Shown: positions 41,376-55,195, counted from the first letter of the stretch. The stretch: 64,000 nucleotides of DNA from Nothopassalora personata (GCA_033816765.1 CM066291.1:186001-250000), one strand, 5' to 3'. The notes: generated from the letters alone by a model not told the origin. Made by a program: numbers and translations.

Positions 41376-43245
41376 CAAGGTATCGCTAACCTCTCTTATC
41401 TATGATCTTTTCGACTTCAAATTTATGTTCTACTTCTAGCTCGAAATGGAAGCTTTCTTAGTAAGGTGTTTCGGCGTCCGCGGGTTCTAACTTAGAAATG
41501 TAGAAGACTAGGTGGATTTTCGCGTCTAGTAGTAGTCGTAGGCGGTAGTTAACTAGTCCTATAACTTTATCGATGAAAAATGGTCCGACCTTAACGTAAT
41601 CTAGTTTCTTAGTCTATCTTCTTATTCTTCAGTTTTTTATAAGGAGATAGACCTTATCCCCCTCTTTTAGTAGAGGTGCTATTTTTCTTATGTCTTACTG
41701 TTATTAAGACAGTTTTTGTTATGCATCTTTAATTGCCTTACGTGTTTCTTTATACACTTCCTTAAGAGTATCTATTGTTACGATTACTCTTTCGGCCTAT
41801 AGATAGGATCTAGGTGTTCCGAATAGGTTAGGATCTTTACTAAAGTTCGCATAGAATAGTGTCGTTAAAGTTGTCTCTAATTTATAGTTGTTTAGTACAA
41901 TCTACGCCATTAGCAGTAATGAAACCTAGTTGTCTTATACATAGTTAATGTAGTATCGTAGGTATTGTTCTAGCGTTTAGTTTATCCTTTTGGTTTATCC
42001 GTCTATCTCCGGAGAATATACTGTTAATAGCTTATGTTTAATTCCGATCGTTCCTATAAGCGTTTTCTAGTAATTTAATGTAAATAGCTTATCTCTATCT
42101 ATTATAAACGCTTAGGGAAATCTATAGTATCGGATAAGTCTATCTAGTACGAGGTATCCGAGCTGCTCTATATTATATATTTCCGATGTAGGAATGAAGT
42201 GTGCGTATTTCGTAAGTCTATTAACTATAACTAGTATTATGTCGTATAGTTATTTCGTAACTTAGTCTCCTAACGGTAGGAGTTTAGTAATAAAGTCTAT
42301 TATAACTTCGTCCTATGGTTTTATCGGTAGTGTCCTAAACTATAGGTAACCGTATTTAGTATGTCTCGTAGCCTTGTTTTATTAGTAGTACACGTATTGC
42401 TTTATGTAGCGTAGCACCTTTTATCTTATCTATAGGAATAAGAAGCTACGCTATATTAGGTCTATTATCTTTAAAGTTCTAGGGTATCCGTAAGTTAGTC
42501 CGTCGTAGTGTTATCGTATACATTCTTCTTCTCGATCCTTAGGTACTTAGTATATTCCTTACGATATAGGGAATTGTTCGTCCTTATCGCCTAGTATTCG
42601 TACGATGTTATTAAATTCTCTCGTATTTACACTAAGACTTCCGTCGGGGTTTATCTTTAGTATTTTGTGTTATACTAGTTCTTTTCCTTCTATATAGTCG
42701 CTTCTTTGGCCTAGCGTATCGGCGCGGCCGTTCTCTCTTCCTAGAGTATATTTAATCTCGAACTTATACTATCCTAGCAGCTCCGACTAGCGGGCTTACC
42801 TTCGGGTAAGTTCTTTCGTCGTCGTAAAGTACGTAAGATTCTTATAGTTAGAAAGAATCGTTAACTTCGGTAGGCCCTCGATATATACTCTCTAATGTTA
42901 TATAGTAGTAACAATAGCTAGAAGCTCTTTATCATAGATGTCGTAGTTCTATTCCGCTATAGTCATTTTCCGGGAGTAATAGGCTACTAGGTGTCTCTAC
43001 CTATCGTGTGTCTATGTTAGGTACGCGCCTATTACTATATTAGACGTATCGGTCTCGATATAGACTTCCTTACTACTATCGAATAGTTAAAGCGTAGGGG
43101 CTAAAACGCATTATTCTTTAAGTTTCTTAAATGCTTTAATTTGTTCCTTTCTCTATTTCTAGTTAACGTCCTTTCTCGTAAGTATCGTTATTAGTACTAC
43201 TATCTTGAAATAGTCCTTAATGAATTTCCGGTTATAGTTTACTAG
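41270..43245 (-). pseudogene. B Pol 3' part: RT fragment, RNase H, integrase, chromodomain
   Basis: Minus strand: RT/RNase H (about 43240-42780), integrase (about 42700-41700), C-terminal region near 41600-41450 (VGPFFIDKVIGLVNYRLRL) and a chromodomain at about 41430-41270 (FEVEKIIDKRG, RYLVK, GYDNLENT). Stops are TAG/TAA. The chromodomain part is missing from B copy 1, so this copy defines the 3' end of the family. Confidence 0.82.
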
Positions 43246-43617
43246 TATTAACGACTAATAAGTTATGTTAACCTTAGGTTTAGAGGGGGGTCCCTTAGGT
43301 CCAACTTGCCCCAATTTCATTTAGGTTTAATTAGACATTTAGGTAAGCTAGTAGGACCTAGTATAGCTATTAAGATATATATTGCGCAGTTAAGTATGGT
43401 AAGCGTAGCATGAAGGTAACAATTCAATTTATACCTCTCGAGTAGAGGGTATAGGGGTTTAGGTCCGCTGATCCTCTTATTTTATCTAGCTACTACGCTA
43501 CTCGTTACGTAACCTAATTTCACGGTCCCGGGACCGGCAAATACCTCTACTTATATAAGCGCCGCTCCACACTACTACAACTCGGATAGGCCTACATAGG
43601 GTAGTTAGTAGACATTA
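43246..43617 (+). repeat. A copy 2 5' LTR (372 bp)
   Basis: Starts tattaacgac and ends gtagacatta; palindrome core at 43523-43536. Confidence 0.9.
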
Positions 43618-43980
43618 TTTTAGTAGTTAATAAGGGGGGGTATTAAGTATATACCCGGTAGCGTATTAGCATCTAGTTTATAAGGTTAAAATTACGGTTT
43701 AAGGTCTAAGGTGAACGGTTAAGGTTATTACTTAAGGTTAAGGTTTAAGGTTAAGGTTTACGGTTAAGGTTCACGGTTAAAGTCGACTAAGGTTAAAAAT
43801 ACTTAAGGTCTAGGGTATTTAGCAACAATTACGGTTATAAGGTCCTATTAAGTAACAACTAGTATTAGCACATTCTAAAGTAAGCACTACGTAATAATAG
43901 ATACGGCTACATTACTAGAAAAACTTAGTACCTTTACCGACATAGGTAGAGACTACGAATAGCCTATAAACCCTACGAAA

Positions 43981-46850
43981 ATGGAAGGGGTCTATAGGGA
44001 TTCTATCCCTTATAAGGGGATGGAGGAATTGGAGGAAGGGGAAACACCTAAATCTAGTAAAGAAGGGAGAAGCGGAACTAGCGCCGCTAAATTAGGTATA
44101 GGTATAGGAACGAATAGTACAATTAGAATAGATACTATAACTGCCCTCTTTAGACGATTAGTAGTAGTAATAGAAAACGCTAGCCCTCGCTTTCTACCTC
44201 TAGGAGGTGCTAAGAATCCGTTCTTTAATAGCACTAATACTACTAAGTTCTAGGGGCGGTTTAGCGACCTAATAGACTAGTATCCGCCTCGGGCATCTAT
44301 TAAGAAGGATGATTTCTAGGGCAGGTTTAAGCGCAATTACGAAACTACTATCCGGCGCGTAGTTATGAGGCTACCTAGGTAGCTTACTAATAAGGCACGT
44401 TTTAGGAGGGCGTTCTTATTAGAGTTCTTAAGGTTTAACGCCTACTCGATGTTAGGGAGTCGGGAATATCTTAAGGAGATTATTAGGGCGTAGTAAGGCA
44501 AGAGGCCCGAAGAATAGGATATAAAGGAATTCATCCACCTATTTGTATCCTTAAGTAACCTAATTAAACCTAAGGATTTAGATAATAGCTCCTAGAGTCG
44601 CCTCCTCCTTTAGGGATTGCTAGAGGTAGTCGCGAAAGCGGTCTATAAGGCTTACGGGCTTTACCTAAAGTAACCTAAGAAGTTTAGGGACTTTTAGAGG
44701 ATCCTCGATAAAGCTACTAGCATCGTAGATAGTAAGGAGGGATAGAAAGCTATGCATATAGATTTCCCTCTTACTTTACCTTAGCTATACCGCTTAGTCG
44801 TAAAGTAAATGCGCGCCTTAAGCCTAAGATTAACACGCTTAAGAAGGCTACCTCTAGGACTATTATTAATAATAACCTAATCTAGAAGGTAGCTAAAATA
44901 AGTATACGTACATACTAGCGCGGTCGCGTTACGGACGCGGGTACCTTCTACCCGAGCGAGAATTAACGCTCTATATAACCGGAGAGGCACGACCTAGATA
45001 CTAAACTATAGGTTTACGTAATGTAGCGTCCCCCGTCCTAGAATCGCGAATAGTCTAAAGCAATAGATGGTTATTACTACAACTATAGCAGTTCGAAGCA
45101 CTAGGCTAGCAATTGTAGGGCGATAAGGTCCTTAATATCCCGGGGCTACGTATACCTCGCCCCGAATAACTAGTAGTATCTAGGGAAAGAAGGCGATCCG
45201 CGTCCTACTAAGTTTAACTTTCGGAGGGACTATAGTAAACCGAAACTGCTCTATATACTCCTTCTACTTAAAGAACATTATAGGCCGATCGAGTTTAATA
45301 ACTAGTATAAAATTCCCGTACTACGTAAGTAATAGATAGGTAGGGACTACACTAAGGTAATAAAGGTTACGCCTCCTAATTATTCTAAGTCCCCTCCTAA
45401 CTTTAGGCATTTAATAGAGTATAGCCCTTAGGACGTACGGTCTAGCTAAATAGAGAAGGCTACTAGGACATATTAGGTCTTATTCGGAGAAAGTGAAGCG
45501 GAGTAGGTAATCGACTTAGGCGAGCTTAATAAGGTATCTACCTATCCTATGTAGTCTAATAAAGTAAAAGGGAAGGTACCCGTAGGCATTCTAAAGAATC
45601 CGCACCCGAGGACCCGGTCCTTAGCCTAGGATCTACGAGCCCGAGCTAAGGCTACTAAGAAAGTTCGCCTACAATTGGAATAGGAGATCCGGTAAGCTAA
45701 GATTAACTAGTAGGAGGTTAAAATGATTAACGAAGTTAGTGCTTAACTAAGCGAAACTTAATTATTAGCTAGATCCGGGGTAACCCTAGGAAGGGCAAAT
45801 GATGCCTAAGTAAATAGACTAGGGGACGATACTAATAAAGGACTACCTAAGGATATGCCTATTAGTCCCGTGAACGCCCCCTTCGCATAAAGGAAGCGTA
45901 TATAGAATGCTAAGACTATGAGGATTAATAACTACGTCCGATAATATAGTTTAGCTAGTAATAGCCCGGTTACGAAGGAAGAGGGTATTATCTACTAGAT
46001 TAATTAGATCCTCTAGATAACGTTTCCTAATGTAAACGCCTAAGATTAGTTTCGATATAGTCGCTAATTCGAGGCTACCCTCTTCGGTCGCGTTACTAAC
46101 ACCCCCGCTCTTTAGGAGAAGCTCGCTATAGTACGACGTCTTGTAGGAAAGGACCCTAAGGTTCGCACTAGACAAGTAGTTACCTATAAAGATGAACCTA
46201 AGTGTAATAAGGAGGTCTTCCGCGAAGATAGTTAGGCCTAGTATGTCGGAGTGTATTTAACTATGCTTTGCTCTAAAGGTACGGTCCCTACTACTAAGCT
46301 ATATAAGGACGTTAAGAAAATCGGGCTTTCTAGTGTCCTTAACAACTTTACTATAGTCCCTAGTCCTTAGGTAGTAGCGGAGTTTAGGATAAATAAGAAC
46401 TAGATTAGGTGCCTAATTAACGAAGGTTCCGAGGTAAATATTATCAGCTAGAGAAACGCTTATAGATTTAGGTTACCGGTAATGTCGAGTACTTAGCTTA
46501 CCTTTCGAGGTGCTAGAGGGCGGGCCTAGTTTAAAGGTGTTATAGGCAATTTAGATGTTTAGGTATTTAGGGTTTACTACTAGGTAGACATGTTTATCTC
46601 TTCGGATCTAAACTTACTAACAATCCTAGGGCGTCCGTAGGCCCGTAAGGTACGGCCCACTACCCGTAACTGCGATAATGGTTCATGGGAGGGGACTATT
46701 ACTAGCCGTAAAGGTGAAAGTATTATGTTTACTACCCTAGTTAGCTCGGACAGGTGTAAGACCCTTTAAGAACTATTAAAAGCGTCGGGAAATGGAAGGG
46801 TAGGTTAATTTACGGCGCTTAACCTACCGGAGACTTACTAAAGCCGGATT
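43981..46850 (+). pseudogene. A ORF1 (Gag-protease), copy 2
   Basis: First ATG 43981 (the upstream ATG of copy 1 is ATA here). Open for 90 codons, then TAG. A 1-bp deletion near 44810 (atgcgcgcc for atgccgcgcc) shifts the frame; beyond it the protease motif (46413-46450) is in the expected phase. The catalytic Asp reads Asn as in copy 1. Confidence 0.78.
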
Positions 46851-46901
46851 TAATAAAATTAGTAAGGTTCTCGCACTATCTCGGAGAAACCTCGGACTTT
46901 A

Positions 46902-46927
46902 ATTTACCGGTCCCGGGACCGGTAAAT
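46902..46927. repeat. 26-bp perfect palindrome, A copy 2 internal 1
   Basis: Identical to 6096-6121, at the ORF1/ORF2 junction. Confidence 0.95.
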
Positions 46928-46959
46928 AGCTATAGTAAGGAAAACGGATACGACTACGG

Positions 46960-47022
46960 CACGACGTATCTATAGGACGATACGACGTATCTATAGGAAG
47001 ACACGACGTATCTATAGGAACC
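46960..47022 (+). repeat. 21-bp tandem repeat (3 units), A copy 2
   Basis: Units start at 46960, 46981 and 47002; copy 1 has two. Confidence 0.92.
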
Positions 47023-50000
47023 CGGTAAGGCTCTAACGCCTAGTAACCATTTAGCTTACTTATTAGGATTGCTTAGGACTACTAGAGTAAAGGAACGAGT
47101 TGTAGAAATTGGAATAGGCGCGTTTAAGGGAGATTCTATTACTAACGTTTATTTAGTTTAAGGGGATTAGCCCTCCGAGATCCTAAGGCAATCTATATTA
47201 AATGCTTAGGCACGGAAGTAATATATAGGCTAACATATAGCTAACATTAGGATGCCGTAGGTCTTTACGATGTATAAGCGTAAGGCGGATAAGAAGAAGC
47301 TAGTAGACGCGAGCGTTCACGAACGCCTAGAATTACGAGTCGAGGGAGATATAGAATGGAAGCGTAGGGCACTATACCTAGAATCTAAAATGCCTAAAGG
47401 ACAAGAACCGTTCGATAGGAAGTACTTAACAAAGAAATTCTTAAGTATTAAGCGAGGTAGCCGGATTACTCTAGAACGACTTACCTTAATTAAGGTTAGT
47501 ATTAAGCTATTGCTAATAGAAAGGGCCTTATTCGATAAGATGCTCTATAACCGGGAGGCAGTCCTCGCTTAGGATTTTAGTTACATAAGGCAAATTAGGC
47601 ACGACGTTGTGCCACCTTAGAAGATTAACACGGTTACTTATAGGCTATAGTAGGCACGCCCTATCCGGTTACACCTAAGTCTTAGGGCAATTATTAAGCG
47701 CATAATTAGAGCCCGGATTAAGAACAACATCCTAGAATACTTATAAGGGGCATATTCTAATAGCTAGTTCCTAGTCGTAAAGAAGGTTAATGCCTCTAGA
47801 AGCGATGTACTATATCGGTTAATTAACTTAGCTATACTCCTAAATAAGGTTACTATACGCGATACTAACATTCTACCGGACACGGATAGCTTCTTAGAGG
47901 ATTTTGCCGGGTGCCGAGTCGCTTTACTTATAGACCTGTTTTTAGGTTATAATTAGATTACTTTAGATAAGTCCTACCGGGACTTAATAGCCTTTATAAC
48001 CCCTCTTAGCCTAGTACGTAATACGACTCTACCTTAAGGAGCTACTAATTTAGTTACTTAGTTCGTGCGTGCGGTAATAAAGATTCTACTTAATTATATC
48101 TCGTATCGAGCGAAGCCGTTTCTCGATAATATCGGTATTAAGGAACTAACTAAGGACTATAGGAATGCCGAAGTAGAGCCTAGGTTAAGGAAATGGGTCG
48201 TTAAGCATATCGTCTCCCTAGATCTAGTTCTTACTAACCTAGAGAGAGCTAGTGCGGTAGTTACTAGAGACAAATCCTAATAGTTATATAAAAAGCTTAA
48301 GATTGTTAGGTACGTTACTAGCCCGGATAGTCGCTATCCTAACCTAAAGGTTATAGCTAAGATCCTAGACTAGCCTACGCCTACCTACATTAAGGAGGTC
48401 CGCACCTATGTAGGGCTATGTATATACTTCCGGATATAGATACCCTAGTTCGTTATTATTGCTCGACCAATGTATAAGCTACTAAAGAAGGACGCCGAGT
48501 TTACCTAGATAGAAAATGAGCAGTTCTCGAAAGAAGAGGTTACTAGATATCTTATATAGGCTCTAGCCTTAGTTACCCTCTACTACTTACCTAGTACTAG
48601 GTCTATCTTTGTCTTAGTTAATACTAGCGGCACTAGATAGGGATGTATCGTTTCTTAAGAATTAATAGATAGCACTCGACGGCGTTACCCGGTACGGTAT
48701 AAGAGTAGAATCTAGAACGCGTTAGAATCTAGATATGATGCTAGTAAGCGGGAATGCCTTAGGGTCCTTAAGGGGCTTAAGAAGATCTAGAGATATGTTA
48801 CTAGCGTTAATTTTGTCCTTAAGGTTAATGCTAAGACACTTATATAGCAACTTAACCGGCCGGCTTCGGACCTACCTAACTCGGTAATAGCCCGATAGGT
48901 CGCATAGATTAGGCTATTCACGTTCGAGGTGAAGCACGTTACGGGAACTAGGTACACTAGCCTAGATGCCCTATCTCGTAGGCCCTCTACACCTTAGGAA
49001 CCTAGGGAAGCTAACGAAGACGAAGTCGACCGGATGATTAATAATAAGCTATTCGGGTACCCGGGGCCGGTCGACACCTATCTAGTTAAAATCTAGAAAA
49101 CACGACATCTCGGGGACTAATATTCTAAGGGCTCTTAATAGCTTACTTAGGTTATAGAAACTAGGACCCGACCCGATAGTGTTACCCGTACTAAGTACCG
49201 GCGGCTAGTAAAGAAGAGCGTTAACTTCTTTATCCGAGACTAATTACTATTCTTCTAGAAGCGCCGAGGAGTACCGTTGTAACTTATAATTAACGATAAT
49301 AAGGCTTAGAAGGAAATCGTTATAGAGTGCTATAAGAGACACGGTTACCGTAGCGCTAAGGTCGTATATAACCTTATTTCCGATCGGTATTACTAGGACG
49401 AGTGCTTCGCCGATGTCTCTACGTAGGTTCGAAGTTGTGCTCCTTATAGGTTTCGTAAAGGTAACTAGCGCGCTAGTAAGCTTTACTTATCGAGCCCTTA
49501 GGTTATTAGTAAGAAGTAGTACTTAGACCCCGTCTAGGTACATAAAAATGGATACCTCCTAGTTACGCGCGAAGCACTTAGTAACTAGATCGAGGCTAGA
49601 GTAATAAGGGCACCTCCTAGCTCTAAGACGGTTACTAAGTTTCTATATAAGGATGTCTTCTATAGGCACGGCTACTACGCTAAAATTGTGCTTAATAATG
49701 CTACGGTTCATACGGCTAAGGTTAAGCGGTTACTTATAGGACTTAGTGTTCGAAGGATCCGAGTATTACCGTACTATCCGTAGTCTAATGCTCCGGTCGA
49801 GGTTAGGCACCGTCCGATTCTTATAGCGTTAGTAAAGCTTATAAGGAACACATACCGCGGATAGAAGTAATAGGTACCCGCTATGTTATAGGCTAATAGG
49901 ACTACGACCTGTCGTACTACTAGAATAACGCTAGCTTAGGTCCTATATAGCTATCGCACGATTCTACCAATTAAGGTTAAGTATCCGACGTAGGCAAATT

Positions 50001-50760
50001 ATTAATAGGGGTCGGTTAGGACGACTGAGGACCTACTTACTATACGTGCGCGTTAACTCTAGGCTCGAGACCTTAGTTTAGAAGAGCTGCATACTCGAAG
50101 GAAGCGACTAAGAGAACTTAGTAAGGACTACTTTAATTCTTACTAGAATGTTAACTTTATTAGTTTCTAGAAGGGCGACCTTATTATAAGATTCGATAAG
50201 CTATATAAGGATAACTTCTTACGTAAAATCGGTTACCGATAGTAAGGTCTATATCGGGTGTCTAGTATCTCTAGGGAATTTAGTACCTATATTCTTAAGG
50301 AGCTTAATAGTACGCTAATAAAGGGTGTTTAGGCACGGGAAAACCTTAAGCTAGTTCTAGAGCTTCGCCCGAATAATATAGGAGTACTAAACTTAGACGA
50401 TGGGACCGATCTCGTAATAGGGGAGGGAGAAGTCGCTAATAGCGAAGACAGTAGTAATTCGAACGAGATCGAGCCTATCGCCGGCGAAGACGTGCTACCT
50501 ATAGGAGTTAACGAAAGGGGATCGTATCCTAAACCGGAACCTACGAAGCTATAGGTTAGGCCTTATAACCTTTCTATAGCCAAAATTTCACAGTTTAGTA
50601 GGATTGAGGCTAAGAACTAATTAGTTAGTAATGGCGTACGGAGTTCACTTCCCTTAGGCATGTATTACATATGCCCTTAGTTTATTAAGCCGATTCGGTT
50701 ATCTAGACTTTACTTTATAGGGTGTTCTTACCTTAGTTAGACCTTAATTAGTAGAGTTAC

Positions 50761-50786
50761 ATTTACCGGTCCCGGGACCGGTAAAT
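50761..50786. repeat. 26-bp perfect palindrome, A copy 2 internal 2
   Basis: Perfect version of 9947-9972, between ORF2 and ORF3. Confidence 0.95.
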
Positions 50787-51059
50787 CGGATTACGTAATA
50801 GCGTAGTATGCCCCTACCGAATGCTTACCTAGGTGGTTACTAGCACTGGTTTTTGGTTACATGTAGGGTTATCGGACCTTTAGTGTGACCTTAATGGCAC
50901 TGCTCTTACTACTTATAAGACCGGTCTCGGCGCTACTGCCTTATAACGGTTATAGGGATATACGCTAAGAGGCATACTTAAGTATAGCTCTCTACCTACT
51001 ACTTCCTCTCTTTTTCTTTAAACACTAATACTATTACTAGAACTACTAATACATCCATC

Positions 51060-54000
51060 TACTACTATACATTAGACGGTTCTCTAGCCTCTCTCTCTTT
51101 ACGACCTTAACCTTCTTTAAAGCCCCCACCCCGATACCGAGCTTTTAAAGCTTACTAACACTCTAGAGTAGCACTACGAGATAGCTAGCTCTTACGATCT
51201 TACTACTAGCGAACCCTAGTTATTATAGCTTTAGCTAGTCCTTCGTTACGCCCGTCTAGCTCGAGTATAGCGCTTACTAGTACTATTACTAGGCTCACCC
51301 GCCTACCTTAGACCTTGTTCGAGTCTCTTCGCCTACCGGATAACATTAAGCATGTCCTTACTAACACGAACACGCCGAAGTCCGCCGCTAATGTTATGTT
51401 CCGGGAGCTTAATCCTTAGAAGCGGGTTAAGGTATTAAAGGACTTCTATAAGGGCTTCGAGAAGGTGTTCGAAGACTACTCCGTCTAGGTTAACCTATTT
51501 TTCGAGGAAGTTAAGAGCGGCATAGGCAAGAGCTACTAGGATAAATTCCTTAGTAATAAGAAGCTTAATGTCTTATTTCCTATCGTCGGTAAGATTCGTA
51601 AGACCGGTTTAGAGATTCGTAACCGAGAGAAGACTCTTCGAGCTACGCTTACCCGCTACTAGTTATAGTAGATAGACTATAAGATTCTTAATCGACGCGT
51701 TATCTCCGAGCTTTATAGTACTAACAGCGGGCGCCGCTAGTTTACGGCCTTTATTAATAAGTACCTAGACTATAGTAGGGCTATTAGTAGAATTTAGAGG
51801 GTATTCATCTAGCGTATAAGGATCGGCCGTAAGGGCATAGATCGTAAGCGAATTCTAGAGCCTAGTAATCTTACCCGGTACGATAGGGAGGCTAAAGCAC
51901 GTAGCATTAATCCGTAGTCGGCTAAGAGTAGGGAGATTATTAGAAGACACCGCCTAGCCGTCTATAAGGATAGCCTTCTATACTTTATAGAGGGTACTAT
52001 TACTAAGAAGTCCGCGTCCCTAGAGGATAGTATAGATTAACCTAGACTATCTAGCTAGTAATAGCCTTAGTCACGTTAGCTACTACCGGGTAGTAAAGGT
52101 AAAGGACGTGTAAAGAGTACTACGCTAACTCTACTAGCCTCTACCTAGCCTACAGTCCTATCGAGAGGCGGTCGTAAGTCGAGTCGACTTAAGTAGCTCC
52201 GTATAGGCGAGAGTATAGGTAAGGGTATAACTGCGCCTACTCGATCCTCGCCTAACCGAACGCTAGACGGCGCACCTATACGCGAGGGTAGTCCGCTAGG
52301 TATACCGGTTAGTACCCTACGATCCAATCCGGCCCTAACTAATAATAGCAATCCGATACTTACTATATTACCTTCGGCTATAATTAGGGATGTATTAGTC
52401 TTTAAGGATTAGATCCTATAAGAAGACGAGGCCCTCCGGATTAAGCGCGCTAACTGCACCTATAATAAGTGGTACTATAGCATTAAGTTTAGAAACTCGA
52501 TTAATATAGATAGTATTAACTAGCTACCTAACTACCGGATAGCGGGCCTTAAGATGCTCGAACATACTATCTCGTAGGTTCTTAAGAGGGATAGTAAGGT
52601 TAGCGCTGTAATGTGCGATTAGTATGTTCGAGATTTCTACTATAAGGCCCTCTACTTCGTTATAAATCCCGGTATTACCGCTAATATCCTATATAAGCGT
52701 ACGCTTAAGGTCTAAGACTAGCTCTTTAAAGGTAAGAGTTTTTTAGCTATTAAGGTAAAGAATAGGTCGTGGTTTCGCCCTAATAAGCGTAGTTAGAAGA
52801 CTATTAATCCGCTTAGCTACCTCTATATTCGAGGTAAAGTCGGTACTACGAGTAGTATCGTTACGTATACTAACTATAACTAGATCCTCGACAAATTCGG
52901 CATTAATGAAGCTAACTAAGCCGATCTTAATAGTACCGGTACCTACATTAATAGCAACATACTGTACTAGTATAATAACGCTAAGCTAGCGCCGCGGGTT
53001 AAAACAGTTAGAGAAATAATGAGTCGAGAATTCGACGTGTACCGATAGTACCTACGAGAATTGAACAAGGTTAGTAACGGCGGCGTCTACTAGAACATAT
53101 AGTATTCTCTAAGCTAATAGATTATACGATAAGACCCCGGGCTATGGCTCTTATAAGTAGCGCTATACCCTTAACACTACACTCAGTTTATCTCCTTCCC
53201 TAGGCCTACGATTTTTAGCTTTAATAGGGCTTATTAGGGGGGTAACGCGAATACTATAGTGCAGTATACTAGGGTCGACTTAAACCTCGAAATTGAAAAC
53301 TACTAGACTAGTAACCGGCTTAATATGCTATACTCTCTTAACTTAGAGGGCACTAGTAGGCCGGAGTTTTTACACGGTTTTTATAAGTAAGAGAATGCTA
53401 TAGAGTTTATCTAGTAGTGCCGGACTAACGACTACATAGAAGACGGCCGATTTAAGCGTTTCTTCTCGGTTAGGGTTTAGAATTACCTAAGTAAGAACAG
53501 TATTAGCTAGTTTAGAGAGGACCTAAGCGCTAGGCAAATACGAGTAACTACTATAGGCGTTCTAATAAGGTAGGCTGTATATAAGAGGACGCTACGTTAG
53601 ATTAACCCTTACTTTATCGAGATCGGCGATAATGACTATCTTAAACTCTAGAGAAGCTAGAGTATGCACTAGGTAATAGATCTCTATCGTAACTTTAAGA
53701 CGCTAAGTGAAAGCGCTATAGGGTTTAAGTATCGACGCCTAGTACCCGGCTATCCTTTTCCTACGGCCGTACACCTTAGTAGCATTAGCCCTCTATCCGA
53801 TGTCCTAGCGGGTTTAAAGTCTTAGAACGATAACGAAGTTATCCTTAATGCTAGAAGGTGGCTTAATGCTACGGTCCGCCTAGACTCGGAGCTCTTCTAT
53901 AAGAAGATGCATAATTAGCGCGTCCGAGCTATGAAATTGATAGATAAGTAGCTTAGCTTAGTCACTACTCTCGAGTAGATATGCTTTATAAGCGAAGGGC

Positions 54001-54137
54001 GTAATAAGAGCTTCTTCCGTAACTACTATAGGAACTTCACTAGCTAGCTACTTAGGGACGCGTCTAGTAAGACTAGTGTTAGCCACGATAACGAGTAAGT
54101 CTAGATAAAGGAGTTGTGTAAGAATAAGTAGAACTGA
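51060..54137 (+). pseudogene. A ORF3, copy 2
   Basis: Second full copy of the third ORF, ending at TGA 54135-54137 as in copy 1. Differences from copy 1 are mostly synonymous-looking or RIP-type and I saw no frame-breaking gap in the parts compared. Function unknown. This conservation of length, frame and stop is the main support for a real protein. Confidence 0.65.
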
Positions 54138-54202
54138 GTAGTTAGTACGGGTTTATAGGCTCCTAGTTTCTAGTTAATTTCCGGCTATAGCTATAGCCTA
54201 TA

Positions 54203-54576
54203 GGATTCTAGTTCTAATTCTAGTTCTAATTCTAGATATAACTCTAGTTCTAACTCTAGTTAATGCTTCGGGTACGGGTGCTTCTAGTCCTTAGATCTTA
54301 CTTGTTTCTTATAGTTACTTATCTTCCCTTAACTTACTTTCTAGCTACGCGATAGACCCGTCTTTAGACTTATTAGGTTACTGGTACTAACACTCACTTG
54401 TCTTATAAATGGCGTTTACATTATTCGACTATCTAGCCCGTTCGATTAATGCTAACATAGCTGCCTAATCCCTCGCTAGTTTCGTAGCATACGTTAACGT
54501 AGTGCGACGGGCGCGAGTCGCGGATTATTGCCGTTACCATTACGGTCTCTATTAGAGAAATCCTTTCGACCTTCAT
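54203..54576 (-). pseudogene. A antisense ORF, copy 2
   Basis: ATG at 54576-54574 on the minus strand, same beginning as copies 1 and 3, with TATATAAG upstream (near 54613-54620). TAG/TAA interrupt it. The hexamer repeat tract (about 54209-54260) encodes its Arg-Thr-rich end. Confidence 0.5.
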
Positions 54577-54753
54577 AAACTGTCGCTAGTAGGCCCTAGG
54601 ATTGCCTAACATCTTATATATTAAGCTAAATAGTAGAGTGAGCTACTGTACTACTACTAGACTACCTTAGCTTACGGCGACTAACTAAGCTACCTATAAT
54701 GCCCGGGCTTACTACTTTAGAACCTAAGGACAGGTTCGTAATAGGGGAGGATA

Positions 54754-55127
54754 TATTAACGACTAATAGGTTATGTTAACCTTAGGTTTAGAGGGGGGGG
54801 TCCCTTAGGTCTAACTTGCCCTAATTTCATTTAGGTTTAATTAGACATTTAGGTAAGCTAGTAGGACCTAGTATAGCTATTAAGATATATACTACGTAGC
54901 TAAGCATTGTAAGCGTAGCATTAAGGCAATAATTTAATTTATACCTCTCGAGTAGAGGGTATAGGGGTTTAGGTCCGCCAATCCTCTTAGTTTATCTAGC
55001 TACTGCGCTGCTCGTCACGTGACCTAATTTCACGGTCCCGGGACCGGCAAATACCTCTACTTACATAAGCGCCGCTCCACACTACTACAACTCGGATAGG
55101 CCTACATAGGGTAGTTAGTAGACATTA
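54754..55127 (+). repeat. A copy 2 3' LTR (374 bp)
   Basis: Starts tattaacgac after the purine tract at 54740-54753; palindrome core 55033-55046. Confidence 0.9.
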
Positions 55128-55195
55128 ATAGTAACATAAGTTGAACGCATTAGAACTATAAGGGTTTCTAGCGTTCCTAAATATAAAGGAGATTT
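55128..55195 (-). repeat. B-type LTR scrap
   Basis: About 65 bp match the B LTR (40300-40370; acataagtt-aacgcattagaac and cctaaatataaaggag) in the same orientation. Likely the remains of the 5' LTR of B copy 2. Confidence 0.65.

Larger units (their letters stand above)
40174..43245 (-). mobile_element. Chromovirus B copy 2, 3' half (RIP-damaged)
   Basis: Minus-strand element: 3' LTR (40174-40606), polypurine tract, an antisense ORF, chromodomain, integrase and RNase H up to RT. It is cut at 43245 by A copy 2. A scrap of the same LTR in the same orientation on the far side of A (55128-55190) is likely to be its 5' LTR. If so, Gag and protease were deleted. Confidence 0.82.
46830..50620 (+). 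pseudogene. A ORF2 (RT-RNase H-integrase), copy 2
   Basis: Same frame relation to protease (-1) as in copy 1. The 47270-47572 stretch is open for 100 codons (start MYKRKADKKKLVDAS) and corresponds to the region before RT. A 71-codon open stretch lies in RT (48065-48280). The rest has TAG/TAA. The first palindrome (46902-46927, perfect) and three 21-bp repeats lie at its start. Confidence 0.8.
43246..55127 (+). mobile_element. Element A copy 2: full length, 11.9 kb (RIP-damaged)
   Basis: Same order as copy 1: LTR, leader repeats, ORF1, palindrome, ORF2, palindrome, ORF3, antisense ORF, LTR. Left neighbour is B pol and right neighbour is a B-type LTR. No clear target duplication is seen (actag on the left, atagt on the right), so the host site was probably rearranged. 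Compared with copy 1 nearly all differences are C/T or G/A at CpA/TpG. Confidence 0.93.
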
